A DNA stretch of 5,339 bases from Bacteroidales bacterium. GTDB lineage: Bacteria; Bacteroidota; Bacteroidia; Bacteroidales; NBLH01. This document shows, piece by piece, positions 1 to 5,339 of this stretch; within the stretch, counting starts at the first letter, position 1, and each line of letters opens with the position of its first letter. The translations under genes were made by a program, and so were the position numbers. The stretch is from assembly GCA_021647685.1 (NCBI GenBank), contig JAKIUH010000318.1:1-5339 (forward strand), written 5' to 3'. The notes under the pieces were generated by a model. That model saw only the letters and a list, made by a program, of their open reading frames with translations. It searched no databases and had not been told where the DNA came from.

Positions 1-234
1 GTTAGGGTTTTTCTCTATTTTTGTAATCAATTTCTTGTTGACGAAATTGAAATAATGGTAAAATCCTGTTTCTTATTTTTATCCTTATTGACTTACACAT
101 CAAATAAATGAATAAAGTTATAGACGCCGTAAGTCGTTTTTTATTAAATTTTACAACAAATAAAATTTTAATTTACCATAAATTAACTTCGTCAAGAAGA
201 TTTATCTATACGAATTTAAAAAAATTACTGCAAA
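1..234. other. Gene-free leader upstream of thyA
   Basis: This very AT-rich stretch has no convincing coding region. It contains a spaced inverted repeat (33-50 with 183-200, listed separately), a shorter pair GACTTAC (90-96) and GTAAGTC (129-135) followed by a T run, and an AT-only hairpin (146-153 with 161-168). TATTTTTG at 16-23 fits the Bacteroidetes -7 consensus TAnnTTTG, but the matching -33 TTTG would lie left of the window. That match is expected by chance several times in DNA of this composition, so I do not call it a promoter. The end of whatever gene lies to the left is not visible. Confidence 0.6.
33..200 (+). repeat. Spaced inverted repeat in the thyA leader
   Basis: The left arm at 33-45 (TCTTGTTGACGAA) and the right arm at 188-200 (TTCGTCAAGAAGA) are reverse complements at 12 of 13 positions. 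After one mismatch (46/187) pairing continues for four more bases (47-50 with 183-186), including one G-U pair in plus-strand RNA. The arms are 142 bases apart, and the right arm ends 34 bases before the thyA start. It could close a large structured 5' leader or be the ends of a decayed small element. No clear target-site duplication flanks it. Chance in AT-rich DNA is not excluded. Confidence 0.4.
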
Positions 235-1026
235 ATGAAACAATATATTGACCTGTTACAGCATGTTCTTGATAAAGGGGTAAAAAAAGAAGACCGAACA
301 GGCACAGGAACCATTAGCTCTTTCGGGTATCAAATGCGCTTTAATTTGCAAGAAGGATTTCCGTTGCTTACGACAAAAAAAATACATTTACCTTCGGTAA
401 TTCATGAGCTTTTATGGTTTATCAAAGGTGATACGAATGTCAAATATTTACAAGAAAACAATGTACGCATTTGGAACGAATGGGCTGACCCTGATGGAGA
501 ATTAGGACGTATTTATGGTTATCAATGGCGTTCATGGACTGCCGAAGACCGCAATATTGACCAACTGAAACAAGTTATTGAAAGTATTAAAAATAATCCT
601 AATTCACGCCGTCATATTGTAAGCGCATGGAATGTTGGCGATTTAGATAAAATGAATTTACCACCTTGTCATATCTTATTTCAATTTTATGTAGCAGAAG
701 GTAAATTATCTTGCCAGTTATATCAACGCAGTGCAGATATTTTTCTGGGCGTTCCGTTTAACATTGCCTCCTATTCTTTACTGTTGATGATGATGGCGCA
801 GGTTACCGGATTACAGCCGGGTGAATTTATTCATACGCTGGGCGATGCTCATATTTATTTAAACCATATTGAACAAGTAAAGTTACAATTAAACCGTCAG
901 CCACGACCTTTGCCGCAAATAAGGTTAAATCCAGAAATAAAATCTTTATTTGATTTTAAATATGAAGATTTTGAATTGGTAAATTATAATCCGCATCCTC
1001 ATATTAAAGGGAAAATATCGGTTTAA
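235..1026 (+). CDS. thyA: Thymidylate synthase
   Basis: This cytoplasmic enzyme converts dUMP and 5,10-methylene-tetrahydrofolate into dTMP and dihydrofolate. At 263 residues it is almost exactly the length of E. coli ThyA (264) and aligns end to end. Visible landmarks are R21 in the DRTGTGT phosphate-binding loop, E58 and W80 in the active-site wall, the arginine pair at 125-126, the catalytic cysteine C145 in PPCH, R165 and D168 in YQRSAD, N176 in PFNIASY, and H206/Y208 in the HIYLNH segment that contacts the dUMP ribose. All the key residues are present, so it should be active. The start at 235 gives the canonical MKQY N-terminus and follows an A-rich stretch rather than a Shine-Dalgarno site, as is usual in Bacteroidota. 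folA follows on the same strand after 130 bases, and the two enzymes act in sequence. I see no clear promoter. Confidence 0.98.
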   Translation: MKQYIDLLQHVLDKGVKKEDRTGTGTISSFGYQMRFNLQEGFPLLTTKKIHLPSVIHELLWFIKGDTNVKYLQENNVRIWNEWADPDGELGRIYGYQWRSWTAEDRNIDQLKQVIESIKNNPNSRRHIVSAWNVGDLDKMNLPPCHILFQFYVAEGKLSCQLYQRSADIFLGVPFNIASYSLLLMMMAQVTGLQPGEFIHTLGDAHIYLNHIEQVKLQLNRQPRPLPQIRLNPEIKSLFDFKYEDFELVNYNPHPHIKGKISV

Positions 1027-1039
1027 TTAATCTCTACAG

Positions 1040-1130
1040 TTTGAACGTTCAAATGTCTAACGGACAATTTGAAGTTTAATATAATGATTTTGAATGTTCA
1101 AAAGTCCTAACGGGCGGTTTGAAGTTTAAT
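1040..1130 (+). repeat. Tandem pair of hairpin-forming repeats between thyA and folA
   Basis: Two imperfect copies, 1040-1080 (41 bases) and 1089-1130 (42 bases), lie about 50 bases apart. Each can fold in plus-strand RNA. In copy 1, 1041-1046 pairs with 1074-1079, and 1048-1057 pairs with 1063-1073 around loop TAACG, with small bulges. In copy 2, 1090-1095 pairs with 1124-1129, 1097-1102 with 1118-1123, and 1104-1107 with 1112-1115 around loop TAAC. Several differences between copies turn Watson-Crick pairs into G-U pairs, which keeps the fold only on the plus strand. No T run follows, so this is not a standard intrinsic terminator. It may be a REP-like interspersed element or an mRNA processing or stability element between the two genes. 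Confidence 0.7.
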
Positions 1131-1156
1131 TGAAAGATTAACTAAATAATTTAAAA

Positions 1157-1651
1157 ATGATTCGTTTATCAATAATAGCAGCAATCGATAAAAATAATGC
1201 CATTGGATATAAAAATGATTTATTGTGCTATTTACCTGCCGATTTAAAACATTTTAAAGAATTAACTACCGGACATTCCATTGTCATGGGCAGAAAAACT
1301 TTTGAATCGCTTCCCAAAGGAGCTCTTCCTAACAGAAAAAATATAGTACTTACAAGAAATAAAGATTTCAATTGTTTAAACTGTACAATAATTCACTCAG
1401 TTGATGAATTGTATAATTTAGAACATGATAAAGAAGAAATTTTCATTATCGGTGGCGCTCAAATATATAAACTATTCATCAATAAAGCCGACAAACTTTA
1501 CTTAACACACATTCACCATGAATTTGAGGCAGATACTTTTTTCCCGGAACTCAATCAAAAAGATTGGGAAATTACAAAACAAGAAGATTTTGAAGCCGAT
1601 GAAAAAAACAAATACAGATTTTCATTTGTTACTTATCAAAGAAGTAGTTAA
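1157..1651 (+). CDS. folA: Dihydrofolate reductase
   Basis: This cytoplasmic enzyme uses NADPH to reduce dihydrofolate to tetrahydrofolate, restoring the cofactor consumed by the adjacent thymidylate synthase. It is the target of trimethoprim in susceptible bacteria. The 164 residues cover one complete DHFR domain: SIIAAID at 5-11, the catalytic acid D29 in LPADL, the MGRKTFESLP cofactor motif at 44-53, R60 in PNRKNIVL (equivalent to E. coli R57, which binds the folate glutamate), the IIGGAQIY dinucleotide motif at 97-104, T117 in YLTHI, and ADTFFP at 125-130. One oddity is that the near-universal Trp of E. coli DHFR (W22, in PWNLPAD) aligns with C24 here (LCYLPAD). The start at 1157 gives a normal N-terminus and follows an A-rich leader 26 bases after the second hairpin repeat. 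Co-transcription with thyA is likely but depends on what the hairpins do. Confidence 0.97.
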   Translation: MIRLSIIAAIDKNNAIGYKNDLLCYLPADLKHFKELTTGHSIVMGRKTFESLPKGALPNRKNIVLTRNKDFNCLNCTIIHSVDELYNLEHDKEEIFIIGGAQIYKLFINKADKLYLTHIHHEFEADTFFPELNQKDWEITKQEDFEADEKNKYRFSFVTYQRSS

Positions 1652-1817
1652 TACGCCAACACACTGACTACCAGAATAATAAAAAACTTATTATACATAG
1701 CTTTATAAAATTATAAAAATCTCTATCAGGGTATTTTATTTTTTAAGTGTTATAGAAATGAGATTCAACAATAAGCGCTTATTAAAATTATTGTAGAACA
1801 CTTAAAAAAATAAAATC
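1652..1817 (+). other. Intergenic leader of the lipoprotein gene
   Basis: This AT-rich 166-base gap separates folA from the lipoprotein gene. A weak AT-only hairpin (1676-1682 with 1688-1694) sits just after folA, but no T run follows it, so it is a poor terminator. TAGCTTTA at 1698-1705 is one base off the Bacteroidetes -7 consensus and has no clear -33 partner. The right half holds the long inverted repeat described separately. No promoter can be assigned with confidence. Confidence 0.5.
1734..1815 (+). promoter_or_regulatory. Long inverted repeat covering the ribosome-loading region of the lipoprotein gene
   Basis: The left arm at 1734-1751 and the right arm at 1797-1815 are reverse complements over 18 bases, with one extra A in the right arm's A run (6 T against 7 A). 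The right arm ends two bases before the ATG at 1818 and contains the whole A-rich stretch that would normally attract the Bacteroidota ribosome. The 45-base loop holds the perfect 14-base palindrome AATAAGCGCTTATT (1770-1783) and a second possible hairpin, ACAATAA (1768-1774) with TTATTGT (1788-1794). Pairing of the outer arms could therefore repress translation until it is opened. A protein-binding DNA palindrome or the termini of a small mobile repeat are alternatives. Confidence 0.5.
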
Positions 1818-2642
1818 ATGAAAACACTTAAATTCAGTTTAGTATTAGCAGCTTTTTTCAGTTTTATCTTTTTCACATCCTGCGAAAAGGATAGTGTAAC
1901 AAACACAGATGAAGTTACAGCAGACGCAGAAGATGTAGCTGCATCGGAAGATATGTTTGATGATGCATTTGATCAGGCAGAAATTTATGAAAACGGCGCA
2001 CAAAAATCCGTAGATACTGCCGACTATTGTATGCCAACTATTACCATTGAGTATCCTGAGGGAACACCCTACCCGAGAGTAGTAACTATTGATTATGGTA
2101 CCGACGGATGCAAAGGAAGAAACGGTGCTGTACGTAAAGGAAAAATTATTGTAACAGTTAGCGGATATTTTTTGGAAACCGGCTCAAAACGAGTAGTAAC
2201 TTTTGAAAACTTTTCAGTGAATGATTACCAAATAATGGGTACAAAAACAGTTACCAATATGGGACAAAACGATGCAGGAAACTGGGTACGTAAAATAGAA
2301 GTAGATGGGAAAGTTGTAACTCCCGAAGGAAAAGAAATTACCCGCGTATCAACCCGTGAGAGAGAATGGATTGAGGGTGCAAATACTCCGTTTTTCTTTT
2401 GGGATGATGTATTTTCAATTACCGGACGTGCCAGTGGGGTGAACAGAAAAGGCATAGCCTACACAGCAGAGATAACAAAACCCTTGATTAAAGCAAGAAA
2501 TTGCCGTTGGATACAAGAAGGAACCATCAGTATTACTACCGAAAACGGAACAGCAAGCTTGGATTATGGCGATGGAACTTGTGATAATGTTGCAATTTTA
2601 ACCATCAATGGCGAAGAAAGAGAAATTAAATTCGGATGGTAA
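1818..2642 (+). CDS. Predicted lipoprotein of unknown function (Bacteroidota-type)
   Basis: This is a 274-residue exported protein whose function I cannot assign. The N-terminus is a lipoprotein signal: K2 and K5, a hydrophobic stretch to F19, then TSC with the lipidated cysteine at C22. EKD follows directly, which resembles the Lys-acidic surface-export signal described in some Bacteroidetes lipoproteins, so surface exposure is possible. Residues 25-57 form a low-complexity acidic linker. The rest looks beta-rich. Two similar cysteine motifs appear, IDYGTDGC (91-98) and LDYGDGTC (248-255), and RKG also occurs twice (106-108 and 210-212), which hints at two related lobes. C71 and C229 are the other cysteines. 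From memory, similar hypothetical proteins are common in Bacteroidota. The gene looks slightly richer in G+C than thyA and folA. It ends 20 bases before a strong terminator and probably forms its own transcription unit. Confidence 0.88.
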   Translation: MKTLKFSLVLAAFFSFIFFTSCEKDSVTNTDEVTADAEDVAASEDMFDDAFDQAEIYENGAQKSVDTADYCMPTITIEYPEGTPYPRVVTIDYGTDGCKGRNGAVRKGKIIVTVSGYFLETGSKRVVTFENFSVNDYQIMGTKTVTNMGQNDAGNWVRKIEVDGKVVTPEGKEITRVSTREREWIEGANTPFFFWDDVFSITGRASGVNRKGIAYTAEITKPLIKARNCRWIQEGTISITTENGTASLDYGDGTCDNVAILTINGEEREIKFGW

Positions 2643-2661
2643 ACTTTATCAGTTGTTTTTT

Positions 2662-2697
2662 AAAAAAAGAGATTGCTTACAAGCAGTCTCTTTTTTT
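2662..2697 (+). terminator. Bidirectional intrinsic terminator between convergent genes
   Basis: Arms at 2662-2678 and 2681-2697 pair along their whole length, with a run of seven A on one side and seven T on the other, so transcripts from either strand end in a U run. The apical bases probably open to form a loop around 2677-2682. In plus-strand RNA the only non-Watson-Crick position is a G-U pair (2673/2686). In minus-strand RNA the same position is a C-A mismatch, so the plus direction should be stronger. It ends the lipoprotein transcript and the accC operon, and it overlaps the last six codons of the CYTH gene. Confidence 0.93.
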
Positions 2698-3204
2698 ATT
2701 CAGCAACATATCGCTATACGACACAGAGATTAGGTTTTTATCCTCAATATCAAAAAGCTGCAAATAATAATTGCATTGTTTTAATAAAGTTTCACGTTCA
2801 TTTTCTTGCTTTCCAATAGCTTCAATTTCAACAAACTCACCCAAACCTTTTACTGAATCAAGATGAAATTTAACATTATTGATAAAATAGATTTCTCGCT
2901 GCTTATCTACCGTAACCAGTTTACCCAAAGCGGATTGTAATACTTGTTTTAAATCACCGGTTTCTTTTGCTCGATAAAGCGAAACATCACTTTCTTTGGG
3001 TTCAGCAGTATTTTCACGCCGGTAAAATATTAATGAATTTTCAATATTACCTTGCCGCAATTTTAAACGACCGCTTGGAATATTAAAATAAGTATCTACC
3101 TGATGATCAATTCCTTTAAAATCGGCATTTTTTGATTTTAAAATACTGCGTATTTTATCGTTGCTTTCAGCACGGGCTTTTATTTCAATATTTATATGCT
3201 TCAT
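2677..3204 (-). CDS. CYTH-domain protein, class IV adenylate cyclase-like
   Basis: This 175-residue soluble protein spans one CYTH domain, the triphosphate-tunnel fold shared by CyaB adenylate cyclases, thiamine triphosphatases and inorganic triphosphatases. Visible family landmarks are IEIKAR at 6-11, the basic strand GRLKLR at 45-50, YRRE at 61-64, KESD at 70-73, KQREIYF at 101-107, and KFHLDSVKGLGEFVEIEA at 112-129, which matches the family's HLD-V-GLG-F-EIE strand. SYSDML at 162-167 closes the domain. The N-terminal ExExK motif is NxExK here (N5, E7, K9). The substrate cannot be read from sequence, so cyclase activity should not be assumed. The start overlaps the upstream DUF4294 stop by one base (TAATG), which suggests translational coupling. 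The last six codons lie inside the terminator stem. Confidence 0.88.
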   Translation of the reverse strand: MKHINIEIKARAESNDKIRSILKSKNADFKGIDHQVDTYFNIPSGRLKLRQGNIENSLIFYRRENTAEPKESDVSLYRAKETGDLKQVLQSALGKLVTVDKQREIYFINNVKFHLDSVKGLGEFVEIEAIGKQENERETLLKQCNYYLQLFDIEDKNLISVSYSDMLLNKKRDCL

Positions 3205-3824
3205 TACAATTCTCCATTTTCAATTCTTATCACAATATCTTCAATCATTTTATCATCACCTTTCGGGTCATACTCCATTTTTAGATTATTTCCAAACAAA
3301 CGTGCAACGGATTGCCAAAAAAAAGCATTCAACGAGCCTTTTAATTCTTTTACAATGGCATAAGTGGTATAACCTGTTTCCCGATTAATTAATTTCACCA
3401 AAATACGCCCTTGCGTGTAGGTTAATTTTCGTAATTTTCCTTCAAATTCATCTTTAAGCTCCTGTTCTTTCTTTTTCAAATAAGCTTTTTTTTCTTTTTC
3501 GGTCTTATACTCATCTAAATGGCTGTGAATATCGCTAAGCTGTTCACTAACAATTAAGGAATAAGGATAAACCTTTTTCACATAACGCACTAAACGCGAA
3601 TACCTACGGTACTGTTTACGGGATTTAAAACGAAAAGGCGGACGGATAATAATTTGCCGTAAGCCCACATGAATTACCGTATCACCATCAATTACATCGC
3701 CATAAACCAAATATCCTTCGTAATCATCAAACTTTCGGGCACTATCAGGCTGAATAGGAATTTGAGCCTGAATAAGTTCTTGAATTAAAAGAAGGAAGAA
3801 CAATATGAATATTTGTTTATTCAT
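3204..3824 (-). CDS. DUF4294 family secreted protein
   Basis: I recognise this as the Bacteroidota family DUF4294, whose function is unknown. The open frame extends upstream to an ATG ending at 3863, but I prefer the ATG at 3824 (206 residues). That start gives a clean signal peptide (MNKQ, then a hydrophobic run FILFFLLLI, with likely cleavage near IQAQ), whereas the longer form adds 13 residues before it. The mature protein has GDVIDGDTVIHV, then a basic segment (RKQYRRYSRLVRYVKKVYPY) typical of the family, a highly charged probable coiled coil with many Lys and Glu, and the conserved C-terminal block TQGRILVKLINRETGYTTY through AFFWQSVARLFGNNLK and EYDPKGDDKMIEDIV. It most likely acts in the periplasm. 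It sits 75 bases after accC and overlaps the CYTH gene by one base. Confidence 0.85.
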   Translation of the reverse strand: MNKQIFILFFLLLIQELIQAQIPIQPDSARKFDDYEGYLVYGDVIDGDTVIHVGLRQIIIRPPFRFKSRKQYRRYSRLVRYVKKVYPYSLIVSEQLSDIHSHLDEYKTEKEKKAYLKKKEQELKDEFEGKLRKLTYTQGRILVKLINRETGYTTYAIVKELKGSLNAFFWQSVARLFGNNLKMEYDPKGDDKMIEDIVIRIENGEL

Positions 3825-3899
3825 GCGTTTTCCAATTAACCTCATCACAAAAAATCCATCCAAAACATCTTTATAACGCAGTATTAAAAAAAATGTTTG

Positions 3900-5339
3900 C
3901 TATAATCTGTTTTTTCTCCAATTAGAAACAACTTGCTTTTGTCCGTTTTCTAAAAAAATCGATTTTTGATTGAGACTTTCAAAAATATTTGCAGTAATTA
4001 TAGCTGCAATTTGCTCCAATTCTTCATTTGTATCATTTCGTATTTCATCAGGATGAAAATAATTTTGTACAAAATGTGTGTTGTAGTTACCCGATACAAA
4101 AGCTTCGGATTCCATAACAAACTTACCAAAAGACAAAGTTGTTTCAATTCCAAGAATCCGGTATTCATCAATTGCACGTTTCATTCGGGCTATTGCCTCG
4201 CTCCTATCTTTTCCATAGGTGATTAATTTGGCAATCATGGGGTCATAATAAATGGGAATATCCATACCTTGTTCGTAAGCATCATCTACACGTACCCCAA
4301 TTCCTTGCGGGCGTTTGTACATTTTCAGCTTACCAATATTAGGCAGAAAATTGTTTGCAGGATCTTCGGCATACACGCGCAATTCTATTGCATGACCATT
4401 GATTGATAAATCATCTTGTGTAAAAGAGAGTTTTTCACCGCGAGCTATTTTAATTTGCTCTTTTACCAAATCAATATTTGTAATATACTCCGTAACGGGA
4501 TGCTCTACTTGCAAACGTGTATTCATTTCCAAAAAATAAAAATTTCCTTTATCGTACAAAAATTCAACGGTTCCTGCACCGGTATAATTACAAGCACGTG
4601 CCACATCGACCGCACTTTCACCCATTTTTTTTCTCAATTCAGGGCTTAAAACTGCCGAAGGTGCCTCTTCAATTACTTTTTGATGACGACGTTGAACAGA
4701 ACATTCTCGTTCAAAAAGGTAAACAATATTTCCATGATTATCTGCCAAAATCTGAATCTCGATATGACGTGGCGATTCGACATATTTCTCGATAAAAACC
4801 GCCCCATTACCAAAAGCCGAAGTTGCCTCATTAACGGCAAGTTGCATTTGCTCCTCAAAATCCTTCTCGTTGTGTACAATACGCATTCCTTTTCCGCCTC
4901 CTCCTGCCGATGCTTTGATCAAAATAGGGTAGCCTACTTCTTTTGCTACTCTTTTTGCTTCACTCACATCGGTCATGGCTTCATCCGTGCCGGGTACCAT
5001 GGGAATATTGTATTTTTTTACGGCTGCTTTTGCCGAAAGTTTATCGCCCATTATTTCAATGGCTTGGGGTGTCGGTCCGATAAAAATAATTCCGGCTTCA
5101 TTTACTTTTTTTGCAAATTCTGCGTTCTCGGATAAAAAACCATAACCGGGATGAATGGCATCTACTCCTAAGTTTTTACAAACTTTAATAATTTTATCGC
5201 CGTTTAAATAGGATTGATTGGAAGGCGGTGCACCTATTAAAACAGCCTCATCGGCATATCGTACATGCAAAGCATCTCTGTCGGCTTCGGAATATACTGC
5301 TACGGTTTGAATACCCATTTCTTTTGCCGAACGCATAAC
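3900..5339 (-). CDS. accC: Biotin carboxylase subunit of an acyl-CoA (acetyl/propionyl-CoA) carboxylase, 5' partial
   Basis: This enzyme carboxylates the biotin on a carrier protein using ATP and bicarbonate, the first half-reaction of acetyl- or propionyl-CoA carboxylase. The right edge of the window cuts the gene. The reading frame runs through base 5339, and by alignment with E. coli AccC about 17 residues (the IANRGEIALR region) are missing. The ATG at 5336 is internal. Numbering from that Met, the visible residues are HPGYGFLSENAEFA near 62-75, K141 and the GGGGKG loop at 145-150, H191, C212, K220, E258, E270, the signature EMNTRLQVEHP with N272 and R274, and R320 in ELRVYAEDP. All match E. 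coli active-site positions with a constant offset of 18. The tail runs about 47 residues past E. coli AccC and lacks a biotin-carrier domain, so a separate carrier protein is needed. Neither carrier nor carboxyltransferase is in view. Confidence 0.96.
   Translation of the reverse strand, partial: VMRSAKEMGIQTVAVYSEADRDALHVRYADEAVLIGAPPSNQSYLNGDKIIKVCKNLGVDAIHPGYGFLSENAEFAKKVNEAGIIFIGPTPQAIEIMGDKLSAKAAVKKYNIPMVPGTDEAMTDVSEAKRVAKEVGYPILIKASAGGGGKGMRIVHNEKDFEEQMQLAVNEATSAFGNGAVFIEKYVESPRHIEIQILADNHGNIVYLFERECSVQRRHQKVIEEAPSAVLSPELRKKMGESAVDVARACNYTGAGTVEFLYDKGNFYFLEMNTRLQVEHPVTEYITNIDLVKEQIKIARGEKLSFTQDDLSINGHAIELRVYAEDPANNFLPNIGKLKMYKRPQGIGVRVDDAYEQGMDIPIYYDPMIAKLITYGKDRSEAIARMKRAIDEYRILGIETTLSFGKFVMESEAFVSGNYNTHFVQNYFHPDEIRNDTNEELEQIAAIITANIFESLNQKSIFLENGQKQVVSNWRKNRL

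Noticed and set aside
16..23. TATTTTTG matching the Bacteroidetes -7 promoter consensus
   Set aside because: The -33 element would be outside the window, the site is over 200 bases from thyA, and the six-base match is common by chance in this AT-rich DNA.
90..143. GACTTAC/GTAAGTC stem followed by a T run as a terminator for an upstream gene
   Set aside because: Seven pairs around a 32-base loop is too weak and too open for a typical intrinsic terminator.
108..251. Possible 47-codon plus-strand ORF ending inside the thyA start region
   Set aside because: The composition is biased toward Lys, Leu, Asn and Ile as expected of random AT-rich DNA. It overlaps the certain thyA start by 17 bases and has no recognisable protein features.
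1676..1694. AT-only hairpin after folA as a terminator
   Set aside because: It has only seven A-T pairs and no following T run, so it is unlikely to terminate transcription.
2225..2455. 76-codon minus-strand frame inside the lipoprotein gene
   Set aside because: It is antisense to a gene with a clear signal peptide and family-like sequence. It has no recognisable motif of its own and no separate start context.
3825..3863. Longer N-terminus for the DUF4294 protein starting at 3863
   Set aside because: It would put 13 extra residues, including several basic ones, before an otherwise perfect signal peptide. The internal ATG at 3824 gives the normal secreted form. Proteomics could reverse this.
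4680..5135. 151-codon open frame on the plus strand opposite accC
   Set aside because: It lies wholly antisense to a strongly conserved biotin carboxylase. The translation is rich in Cys, Phe and His with no domain pattern, as expected of a shadow frame.
5334..5336. ATG at 5336 as the true start of accC
   Set aside because: The frame stays open to the window edge with Val before this Met, matching the family's LR-V-MR-AKE segment. Starting here would remove the conserved ATP-binding ANRGEIA region.

Overview
This AT-rich window looks chromosomal and comes from a member of the Bacteroidota. The order cannot be resolved. The case rests on an A-rich, Shine-Dalgarno-poor context before each start codon, a DUF4294 family protein, a short Bacteroidetes-type lipoprotein signal (SC|EKD), and a biotin carboxylase with a SNW-K-KNR-like C-terminal tail. 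No rRNA, tRNA, CRISPR array or transposase is visible.

Layout. Plus strand: a gene-free leader (1-234), thymidylate synthase thyA (235-1026), a 130-base gap holding two copies of a hairpin-forming repeat, dihydrofolate reductase folA (1157-1651), a 166-base gap with a long inverted repeat reaching almost to the next start codon, then a predicted lipoprotein of unknown function (1818-2642). A strong bidirectional terminator at 2662-2697 separates this from a convergent minus-strand operon. Read 5' to 3', that operon is biotin carboxylase (accC, cut by the right edge of the window), a secreted DUF4294 protein, and a CYTH-domain (class IV adenylate cyclase-like) protein.

How the genes work together. 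ThyA makes dTMP by turning methylene-tetrahydrofolate into dihydrofolate, and FolA reduces dihydrofolate back to tetrahydrofolate, so the first two genes form one metabolic cycle. The lipoprotein is probably unrelated and separately controlled. AccC supplies the carboxylation half-reaction of an acyl-CoA carboxylase. The two genes after it are tightly packed (the last two overlap by one base) but have no obvious metabolic link to it.

The genes are mostly ordinary housekeeping genes, and I see no convincing new multi-gene system. The most interesting signals are non-coding. The first is the duplicated thyA-folA hairpin, whose base changes between copies keep pairing only in plus-strand RNA. 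The second is the inverted repeat that could hide the ribosome-loading site of the lipoprotein gene.
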